From Bacillota bacterium (GTDB lineage: Bacteria; Bacillota; Clostridia; Lachnospirales; Lachnospiraceae), in assembly GCA_023436065.1 (NCBI GenBank), contig JAEZKU010000051.1, positions 1-47,352 of the forward strand: a DNA stretch of 47,352 nucleotides, in the 5' to 3' direction. Under the pieces are notes generated by a model, which ran no database searches, had not been told where the DNA came from, and was given only the letters and a program-made list of their open reading frames with translations. Below, piece after piece: positions 41,317 to 47,352 of the stretch. Position 1 is the first letter of the stretch, and each line of letters starts with the position of its first letter. Both the position numbers and the translations under genes were made by a program.

Positions 41317-42198
41317 CTAATCAATATCAATATTAATGTTACCAAGACCGCCCTCAACCTCGATGGAGTTGGCCGCCGAACGGTTACGCAATTCATTTTC
41401 CCTGACTTTATCGCCGTTTACATGAACGTTCCCTACACCTGAGTCAATATCAATATCATAATCTGCGATATCACCTGTCAGATCGATATCAACAGCTCCC
41501 ACTCCGCAGTTAAACTTATTATCACCCAACAGAACACCGCTGATGTCTATGTTGCCCATACCACAGTTAAAGTCAGCATCGGTAAAGTGTACATCCTTAA
41601 AATTGACTGAGCCGACACCGCCATCCAACTTTACTTTGCCGGCAGTTACATTGCTGGCATTTATGTTTCCGGCTCCGGCTGAAATATATAGATCTTCCGT
41701 ATTCAGCCGGTCAATATTGACAGTTCCGGCTCCCGATTCGATCTTAACCTCTTCGGCACAGAAATCCTCAGGAAGATAGATCGTAATGATTGAATTCGGA
41801 TTGTTTATTCCGTTGAGATGAAGACCAAAGAAACGGACATCCGATTCATTATCCGTAACGCTTAGCTCGCCGTTGTCCTTTACTTTGGCTTCAAAGCCTT
41901 CGAACACATTTCTTGCTTCCACGCGGAAGGTATCCCCTGTCTCAATCCTCAATTCTCCGGTGCTGTTATCGATCTTCAGACTTTTCACTCCGTCAAATTC
42001 ACCGTCAAAGTCCACTAACTTCCCACGTTCCTCTGAGGAGTAGCTTCTGGAGACGGAATGATTTCTGGTTGTAACTTTGCCGGAGGTAAATGAAACAATA
42101 CCAAATACAATATTTACAATGAATGTGATAATTCCGATTGCCAGAATTACCGCTAAAGCAATCGCACAATACTTAATTACTCTTTGTAAGCTGTTCAT
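41317..42198 (-). CDS. DUF4097-family membrane-anchored beta-helix protein (LiaG-like)
   Basis: The 293-residue protein has one membrane helix (about 8-34) and an external domain of short repeated strands with G-N/S-(V/I)-(D/N)-(V/I) turns (ESGAGTVNI, SAGAGNINAS, DGGVGSVNF, NCGMGNIDI, NCGVGAVDI, DSGVGNVHV, EGGLGNINI). This forms a parallel beta-helix with G-x-G-(N/S/A)-V periodicity. It overlaps the LiaF-like gene by 4 bp (ATGA), so they are translated together. In Bacillus, liaF and liaG are neighbours in the cell-wall-stress operon; here the LiaR/LiaS kinase pair is not visible. It is a different branch from the DUF4097 lipoprotein at 36295. Confidence 0.85.
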   Translation of the reverse strand: MNSLQRVIKYCAIALAVILAIGIITFIVNIVFGIVSFTSGKVTTRNHSVSRSYSSEERGKLVDFDGEFDGVKSLKIDNSTGELRIETGDTFRVEARNVFEGFEAKVKDNGELSVTDNESDVRFFGLHLNGINNPNSIITIYLPEDFCAEEVKIESGAGTVNIDRLNTEDLYISAGAGNINASNVTAGKVKLDGGVGSVNFKDVHFTDADFNCGMGNIDISGVLLGDNKFNCGVGAVDIDLTGDIADYDIDIDSGVGNVHVNGDKVRENELRNRSAANSIEVEGGLGNINIDID

Positions 42199-42902
42199 TT
42201 AATATCAATCCCTCCAAACATGCAGGTGGAGTTCAGATATACCGTAGGCGCTGTGGGATCGGCAGACTGCATATACTTGTTGCTGACACCACCGAAAACA
42301 GGAACATTGTTAATCTTCACCCTGACTCCCTGCGGAAGGTAAATATCAATTCCACCAAACACAGCAGATGCATTGATTTCACAATCCCCTGTTATCACCG
42401 CATCCTGAAGATCAAGTACGATTGCTCCGAATACTGCACTGAGGTTAGTATAATAGAACTGGTCTGTAACATGGACATGATTGCTGGAGAATACAGCACT
42501 GTAATCTGATTTTGCGGAACCATTATAGCCCTGCCCCTGCGTTGCTCCCCCATTTATATCGTAATTCTCATCAATGTGTATCCTCTTTCGAAAGCCACCC
42601 TGAAACATAATTCTGACTCCAATAAAGACCAGAATAACAGGGATAATCAGTCGCCATAAGCTGAAGTCTAAGTCAATCTGTTGATTCAGTAACAGCAGAA
42701 CACCAATGATAAAGCCTATGGTAGCTCCGGATCCGAAGCCTGATTGTACCATACTGATAAAGCAGGGTACGATAATAAATAAAGTCCACCATCCGTCAAA
42801 GAAAAGATGAAAGTCCCAGAGGTTCATGATGTTACCGGCAAAACCAACACCGATCACAATAAAGAATAACCCCCATAAAACATTTGACATTTTGTTTCTC
42901 AT
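42195..42902 (-). CDS. LiaF-like cell-wall-active antibiotics response protein
   Basis: The protein has 235 residues from the ATG at 42902 (GGAGGAATTTTA ahead). The N-terminal half has four membrane segments (LWGLFFIVIGVGFAGNIM, WWTLFIIVPCFISM, the glycine-rich GATIGFIIGVLLLL, LIIPVILVFIGVRIMF). The C-terminal half (about 140-235) is the LiaF-type domain with F-G-G-I-D repeats (SAVFGAIVLDLQD, ASAVFGGIDIYLP, VPVFGGVSNKY, CMFGGIDIK). LiaF is the membrane inhibitor of the LiaRS kinase system. Without liaRS in view, the link to a two-component system is inferred. It heads a two-gene operon with DUF4097 and lies downstream of the four-way inverted-repeat element. Confidence 0.88.
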   Translation of the reverse strand: MRNKMSNVLWGLFFIVIGVGFAGNIMNLWDFHLFFDGWWTLFIIVPCFISMVQSGFGSGATIGFIIGVLLLLNQQIDLDFSLWRLIIPVILVFIGVRIMFQGGFRKRIHIDENYDINGGATQGQGYNGSAKSDYSAVFSSNHVHVTDQFYYTNLSAVFGAIVLDLQDAVITGDCEINASAVFGGIDIYLPQGVRVKINNVPVFGGVSNKYMQSADPTAPTVYLNSTCMFGGIDIK

Positions 42903-43280
42903 TAAAATTCCTCCCACGATTTGAATTAGTAAGTGACAAAATCATGATTACACGGACAAAAGGTCCTGTCACCTTTGGTGACAGGATATCCATGCACAGA
43001 AAGCCCTCGGAAAGTTTACTTTCCAGAGGCTTTCCTGTGCATGTGATCCGGCTGAGCCCTCAGCCGGACCTTTTGTCCCATATACACATCATACTATGTT
43101 TCATTTGCCTCATGTACTTATATGAACCCTTTTGTCACTCCATCATTACTACTATTAGTTTCCGAATTTATTTGCATCCATCATACTTCATATAACGGGT
43201 TACCGCAACAGATATCTTCAATCTTTAATCATTTTAATGATTTTTTAATTCGTTCCTTGTCCCATGTTTACAGTCCAACT
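42903..43280. other. gene-free interval between pseudosubtilase and LiaF-like gene
   Basis: No coding frame is supported in these 378 bases. 42954-43078 is filled by a cruciform element (separate entry). Near 43215-43236, AATCATT/AATGATT forms a small stem that could terminate the subtilase operon. The rest is AT-rich and should carry the LiaF-like promoter. Confidence 0.6.
42954..43078. repeat. four-way-junction (cruciform) inverted-repeat element
   Basis: A 13-bp outer stem GGACAAAAGGTCC (42954-42966) / GGACCTTTTGTCC (43066-43078) closes three perfect arms. Arm 1 is TCCTGTCACC-ttt-GGTGACAGGA (42964-42986). Arm 2 is long (42991-43043), with CATGCACAG/CTGTGCATG, AAAGCC/GGCTTT and GGAAAGT/ACTTTCC. 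Arm 3 is CCGGCTGAG-cc-CTCAGCCGG (43048-43067). Arms 1 and 3 share bases with the outer stem, so the structure can exchange between forms. No match to a known riboswitch or attC/group II motif was found. It may be a structured RNA, a MITE, or a very strong terminator. Confidence 0.82.
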
Positions 43281-44999
43281 CTAGATCCTTTGACTACTTG
43301 CTCTCAGCTGGTCGAATACATTGAAAATATCCAGGATTCCATATCCCCAGTCACGGTTGGGGTAAATCAGATTTTCACTGCGGTTAGCCCCCCTGATCAG
43401 GAATCTCTTTGCTTCCACAGAAGTAATTCCGGGATAGTTATTTCTGACAATGCCCCATTCCAGAAGAATGGCAGATACTCCCGCTGTATGAGCCGCAGCA
43501 ACCCCTGTTCCCGTATACGTTGTATATCCATTGCCCGGAGAGGGACACGTAACGTTGACTCCGGGTGCTGCAAAATCCGGTTTGATTGCTCCAATTCTGG
43601 TATAGCCTCTACTAGCCTGCTGATAAAGATTATTCCCCGCTACAGGATTATAAGCAGTTACCGTGATCGGAATCTCGGCATTACCGGGTGAGGTAATTGT
43701 CGTATAATTATCCGACTGGACAAAGTATGTATTATTTCCTATAAAACCATTCATAGGCAGCCAGATATGAAAGGACCCCTCCAGATTACCCCTGGTATAA
43801 ACCTGAAAGCGCCAAATACCGGCTGCAGGAGTCTGGAAACGCATTACGATTACCTGATCTCCTGTAGCAGTTTCTATCATCTCATAATCTACATAAATTA
43901 CTGTTCTGTCGAAGATAAAGCTGATCACTCTGCTCACATGAAGCCCTTCTGCTATTCGCGGAATATATTCACCCGATGGTGATAATATATCAATGGAGTA
44001 AGTGTTGGGTGCCTTCCCCCATAGCTCCATAGTAAAGCCAAGCTCATTCTCACCGACATTTAACTCTACTGTTACGGTTCCATCCGTTGCACTAATTGTA
44101 CTAAAAAAATGCCTGCGGGCTCCTCCCTCGTTACCGGCGGATATCACTGCGACAGAACCGGGAAAGGTAGCTCCTATCGAAAGAAGATAAGGCAAGGCTC
44201 CCCGACCATCGTGTGAACCCATGGAGGACCCCAGTCCGATGCAGATAGCAACAGGCCGATTTAGATTCCTTCTTACTGTTCCAAGGATATATGTATATCC
44301 CCACATGAGATCGTTTTCCTGATATGCTGCCACATTGTCGGGAATAAAATAAAAATCCCTCAGGTTCTGTTTTGCAGGCTTAAGCTTAACCACGACCAGC
44401 TCCGATCTTGGTACAACACCGCTGAACTCATTTTCTTCATTCACCGAACCTGCAGCAATCCCAGCCAATGCCGTCCCATGGCCGTTTTCGTCCACACTGG
44501 GTACAACCTCTAAAGGATTATTGCTTTGTAATGCTTCATTAATATCATCTCTTGTGTATACTGTCCCATACATAGCATCCGGGGGGTATTTCTCACTCTC
44601 AATTGTCTGATCCCATAGGGCTTGTATCCTGGTAGTCCCGTCGGCATTGCGAAAGGCCGGATGAGTATAGTCAATTCCGGTATCAATTATCCCAATCAAT
44701 ACACCTTCTCCGAACAGCTGAAAGACCGGAATCCGCCGGAGTCTGGTTACTCCCGATGCGTCCAGGCTCTCCTGGCTGGTCAGTCCATAGCATGCAGGTA
44801 AGACAGAGTATCCATATTGAGAGATAACTCGTTCTGTAAATTGACTGGCCGGTATATATACGATAGCATTTAGTTCGTTCATAACATGTAACGTCCCCTG
44901 TGGAAACAGCTCCGATATCTGCGGGTTTCGACTAATATCCAAAAGAAGATCCGCATAATCATTACTGGTGATTCGCTGTCTGTCTGTCTCTGTCAGCAT
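43281..44999 (-). CDS. Csp-like subtilase pseudoprotease (catalytic Ser to Gly)
   Basis: The 572-residue S8 protein has no signal peptide, as in spore-packaged Csp proteins. An N-terminal prodomain-like region (1-90) is followed by a subtilase domain with Asp106 (IIDTGID) and His174 (NGHGTALAG). The serine box, normally G-T-S-x-A-x-x-H, reads GTGVAAAH with Gly499 (codon at 43503-43505), so the nucleophile is missing. A beta-rich insert (about 310-430) precedes the serine region, like the jellyroll of Csp proteins. In C. difficile, CspC is a non-catalytic homologue that senses the germinant. Here the catalytic partner gene is 12 bp upstream on the same strand. AGGAGG precedes the ATG. Confidence 0.9.
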   Translation of the reverse strand: MLTETDRQRITSNDYADLLLDISRNPQISELFPQGTLHVMNELNAIVYIPASQFTERVISQYGYSVLPACYGLTSQESLDASGVTRLRRIPVFQLFGEGVLIGIIDTGIDYTHPAFRNADGTTRIQALWDQTIESEKYPPDAMYGTVYTRDDINEALQSNNPLEVVPSVDENGHGTALAGIAAGSVNEENEFSGVVPRSELVVVKLKPAKQNLRDFYFIPDNVAAYQENDLMWGYTYILGTVRRNLNRPVAICIGLGSSMGSHDGRGALPYLLSIGATFPGSVAVISAGNEGGARRHFFSTISATDGTVTVELNVGENELGFTMELWGKAPNTYSIDILSPSGEYIPRIAEGLHVSRVISFIFDRTVIYVDYEMIETATGDQVIVMRFQTPAAGIWRFQVYTRGNLEGSFHIWLPMNGFIGNNTYFVQSDNYTTITSPGNAEIPITVTAYNPVAGNNLYQQASRGYTRIGAIKPDFAAPGVNVTCPSPGNGYTTYTGTGVAAAHTAGVSAILLEWGIVRNNYPGITSVEAKRFLIRGANRSENLIYPNRDWGYGILDIFNVFDQLRASSQRI

Positions 45000-45011
45000 A
45001 GAAAATTCCTC

Positions 45012-46718
45012 CTATCTCGCCTCACTTATCCGAAGAGTATCAAATATATTATATACATCCAATATTCCATAACCCCAATCCCTGTTCGGGTACTGTATAT
45101 CAAGCTCTCTCCTGGCTCCTCTGATCATTAAAACCTTTAAATCAATGGTATTGATATTTGGTCTGTTGCCTCGCACTACTGCCCACTCCATCAGTATTGC
45201 CGCAGCCCCGGCAGTGTGTGCTGCACTGGCACTGGTACCGGTGACCGTCGCAAATCCCTGCCGGAGCGTCGGGGCAAGGATATCAACCCCCGGAGCCGCA
45301 ATATCCGGTTTGATGTCCCCTGTTCTCGTATATCCTCTGCTGGCGTTTAGGTAAAGACTGTCGTCCGTAATATTATACGCTGTACTTGTAATCAGAGGAG
45401 GTGCATTCCCCGGTGACAATATCGTAGTATAAGGATCTGACCGAATAAAGTATGTATTATTGGAGATAAAGCCTTCCATAGGTAACCAGGCATTGAACTG
45501 TGTAGCCAAACCGCCTCCACTATACACATTAAAACGCCATATTCCGGTTGCCGGATTAGAAAATCGCAGTAAGATCAACTGCTCCCCACTCTGAGACTCT
45601 ATGAGCTGATAGTCAAGTATGATTCTTGTCGGTTCAAAAATAAAAGTAATCTCCCTGGTTTCATCCAGTCTGGCTGCAATCCTGGGAACGTTCTCACCGG
45701 AAGGCGACTGTATGTCAATCGAGAAGGTACCGGGTGAGGAGCCCCAGATTTCCATGGAGAAGCCGGGTTCATTTTCACCCACAAAAAGCTCCATCGTTTC
45801 ATAGCCGATTGCAGGGTCGATTGCTCCGAAAAAGTGTCTTCTGGCATTTCCCTCGTTTCCTCCAGCTGCAACGATTCCCACCTCAACATGCCGTGCCAGT
45901 AAGGAAATAAAGCTGCTTAGGGTTCCTCTTCCGTCATGAGCCCCCTGGGAGGTTCCGAAGGCTATGCACAAAACAAGTGGGCGGCCCAGGCTAACAGACA
46001 CTTTATCCACATATTCTAAAGCAAAGAAGATATCATTTTCCTGATAGGCCGGGACCTCCAAGGGGATACGAAAAAATTCCCGAAGATATCGCTTTGCCTG
46101 CTTCAGCTTGACTACGACAAGCTCCGCATCCGGTACAACTCCGGAAAAGCCACTCTCCGGCACCTCATTCCCTGCTATGATTCCGGCGACCATGGTCCCA
46201 TGCCCCACATCATCCGTGGTTGGCACAACCTCCAAAGGACTATCACTTGCCAACGCCTGATTGATCTGCTCTCTGGTATACTCTGTTCCAAAATAGGTAC
46301 CCTCCGGATATCGATCACTAAAGATTGTCTGATCCCAGATGGATACAATCTTTGTTGTATTATCTGCATATTTGAAAATCGGATTGGTGTAATCAATACC
46401 GGAATCTATAATTGCAATCAACACACCCTGTCCTCTGAGGTTAAAATTCGGAAAGTTTCGAAGACGAATAATTCCGGAAGCCTCCAGACTGCCTTCACTG
46501 ATCAGGCCAAACAGCGAAGGCATGACAGAATAACCCAGGGTGGATATCGTGTTATCAGTTATCTGGCTGACCGGAACATGAACCACTGCATTGAAAAAAT
46601 TAATGATATGGATCGAAGCATTTTGAAAGCGGTCCAGCATACTTCTGTCCCCGCTATATGTGATTAATAAATCAGCATAATCGTCGCTGACTATTCTCTG
46701 ACGCTCTTCCTCCGTCAT
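45012..46718 (-). CDS. Csp-like subtilase, catalytically intact (CspB-like)
   Basis: The 568-residue S8 protein is homologous to its neighbour over its full length. Its triad is complete: Asp105 (IIDSGID), His173 (VGHGTMVAG) and Ser496 (GTSASAAH). It has an N-terminal prodomain-like segment, a jellyroll-type insert (about 300-425), and no signal peptide. CspB-type proteases cleave pro-SleC to start cortex hydrolysis during clostridial spore germination. It is the first gene of a two-gene operon; GGGAGG precedes the ATG. A weakly sigma-G-like pair TAATA...TATAATA lies about 45 bp upstream, too degenerate to rely on. Assignment to germination is inferred from family and from the paralogue pair; other clostridial S8 proteins of this type have less clear roles. 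Confidence 0.9.
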   Translation of the reverse strand: MTEEERQRIVSDDYADLLITYSGDRSMLDRFQNASIHIINFFNAVVHVPVSQITDNTISTLGYSVMPSLFGLISEGSLEASGIIRLRNFPNFNLRGQGVLIAIIDSGIDYTNPIFKYADNTTKIVSIWDQTIFSDRYPEGTYFGTEYTREQINQALASDSPLEVVPTTDDVGHGTMVAGIIAGNEVPESGFSGVVPDAELVVVKLKQAKRYLREFFRIPLEVPAYQENDIFFALEYVDKVSVSLGRPLVLCIAFGTSQGAHDGRGTLSSFISLLARHVEVGIVAAGGNEGNARRHFFGAIDPAIGYETMELFVGENEPGFSMEIWGSSPGTFSIDIQSPSGENVPRIAARLDETREITFIFEPTRIILDYQLIESQSGEQLILLRFSNPATGIWRFNVYSGGGLATQFNAWLPMEGFISNNTYFIRSDPYTTILSPGNAPPLITSTAYNITDDSLYLNASRGYTRTGDIKPDIAAPGVDILAPTLRQGFATVTGTSASAAHTAGAAAILMEWAVVRGNRPNINTIDLKVLMIRGARRELDIQYPNRDWGYGILDVYNIFDTLRISEAR

Positions 46719-46793
46719 GCGGTCCTCCCAATAACTCTCTTTACACTATTATATAGATAATATTTCAAATATATTATCATTGAATAACAAAAA

Positions 46794-46849
46794 GGAAGTA
46801 ACTAAGGGTTCTCCGGTCTTTAAAACCGGGCATTCCCTTCGTTACTTCC
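46794..46849 (-). terminator. terminator of the rpmI-rplT operon
   Basis: GGAAGTAAC-g-AAGGG pairs with CCCTT-a-GTTACTTCC around an inner CCGGT/ACCGG stem; on the minus strand it is followed by TTTTTG. It lies about 30 bases after rplT. Confidence 0.9.
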
Positions 46850-46879
46850 TATATTCTTAGCTGTTTTATATCGAAAGAT

Positions 46880-47236
46880 TTATGCTAACTTGGATTTTGC
46901 AACCTCAGTCAGTGCTGTAAAGCCCTGAGCATCGTTGATTGCCATATCTGCAAGCATTTTTCTGTTGATGTCAACATTAGCTAACTTTAAGCCGTGCATT
47001 AACTTGCTGTAGGATAAGCCGTTCATTCTTGCTGCTGCATTAATTCTTGCGATCCATAACTGTCTGAACTGTCTCTTTCTCTCTTTTCTACCTGCGAAGG
47101 AAGATGTTAAAGCTCTCATTACAGACTGCTTTGCTACTCTATATTGTTTGGATCTGGCTCCTCTATAACCCTTTGCCAGCTTTAATACTTTATTATGTCT
47201 TTTCTTAGCGTTTAATCCGCCCTTAACTCTTGCCAT
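46880..47236 (-). CDS. rplT: 50S ribosomal protein L20
   Basis: The 118-residue protein is a full-length bacterial L20: MARVKGGLNAKKRHNKVLKLAKGYRGARSK-type opening, then FAGRKERKRQFRQLWIARINAAARMNGLSYSKLMHGL and a helical end. It binds 23S rRNA early in large-subunit assembly and in many bacteria represses its own operon. It follows rpmI by 25 bp with AAGGAGG ahead, in the standard infC-rpmI-rplT arrangement (infC would be outside the window). Confidence 0.98.
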   Translation of the reverse strand: MARVKGGLNAKKRHNKVLKLAKGYRGARSKQYRVAKQSVMRALTSSFAGRKERKRQFRQLWIARINAAARMNGLSYSKLMHGLKLANVDINRKMLADMAINDAQGFTALTEVAKSKLA

Positions 47237-47261
47237 GTTCTATTCCTCCTTATCACCAATC

Positions 47262-47352
47262 TTAAAGATATGGTAAGATTTTCTTCATGTTTTTGATATT
47301 AGTTGAATCCGTCATAGTTCCTTTTCTCAGATTCCTCTTTCTTTTTGCGGAT
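47262..47352 (-). CDS. rpmI: 50S ribosomal protein L35 (C-terminal part, cut by window)
   Basis: The last 29 codons before the stop at 47262 read KRKRNLRKGTMTDSTNIKNM followed by KKILPYL, the normal end of L35. The start lies beyond the right edge. It is upstream of rplT in one operon. Confidence 0.95.
   Translation of the reverse strand, partial: SAKRKRNLRKGTMTDSTNIKNMKKILPYL

Noticed and set aside
42954..43078. integron attC site or tRNA-like element
   Set aside because: No integrase, no R/L box core GTTRRRY in the right place, and no tRNA consensus in any arm.
1..47352. CRISPR array, prophage or IS transposase
   Set aside because: No regularly spaced repeats, phage genes or transposase frames were seen on either strand.

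Overview
The window looks like chromosomal DNA of an anaerobic, spore-forming Gram-positive bacterium close to Lachnospiraceae (Clostridium cluster XIVa). The evidence is moderate GC, strong AGGAGG ribosome sites, Firmicutes-type galT, class-specific AraC regulators, a ydaO-type riboswitch and Csp-like subtilases. The assignment rests on protein-family resemblance only. No phage, IS transposase, CRISPR array or rRNA was found.

Layout, left to right. (1) 1-5700: a truncated YfbR-type nucleotidase, then uvrB-uvrA with a strong promoter and a LexA-like box. (2) 5.7-13.6 kb: housekeeping and metabolic genes. These are a UPF0178 protein, thpR, a ComEC-like MBL hydrolase with a DUF3006 partner, a free-Met-sulfoxide reductase, an unusual shikimate-kinase-like protein, galK-galT, and an Lrp-ArsR regulator pair. 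(3) 13.6-20.1 kb: a five-gene minus-strand set. It reads ndh2 (with a membrane C-terminus), polyprenyl synthase, UbiA/MenA prenyltransferase, a twin-domain lipoprotein, and apbE. This matches the core of the flavin-based extracellular electron transfer (EET) system known from Listeria. (4) 20.5-30 kb: AraC regulators, a duplicated-domain hypothetical protein, a MATE exporter, a GH3 beta-glucosidase, a 218-bp palindromic element, a secreted DUF2680-like protein and an aldose epimerase. (5) 30-38 kb: a tiny Asn/Ser-rich ORF, tRNA-Gln(CUG), an amidohydrolase, a CDF metal exporter, a membrane glycerophosphodiesterase, an iron alcohol dehydrogenase and a DUF4097 lipoprotein with a YbjQ protein. (6) 37.7-39 kb: a promoter, a c-di-AMP (ydaO) riboswitch and a terminator in front of a divergent DapB. 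(7) 39-43.1 kb: a CPBP protease, a D,D-carboxypeptidase, a LiaF-like/DUF4097 pair and a four-way-junction inverted-repeat element. (8) 43.3-47.35 kb: two tandem Csp-like subtilases, one lacking the catalytic serine, followed by rplT and the end of rpmI.

The most interesting systems are as follows. The EET-like locus could move electrons from NADH through (demethyl)menaquinone to a lipoprotein predicted to carry two covalent FMN groups attached by the neighbouring ApbE; no EetA or EetB gene is visible. The subtilase/pseudosubtilase pair resembles the Csp spore-germination proteins, where pseudoproteases act as sensors. The c-di-AMP riboswitch controlling a DapB-family gene links second-messenger signalling to a diaminopimelate-type reductase. 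Two large non-coding inverted-repeat structures (28096-28313 and 42954-43078) have no assigned function.
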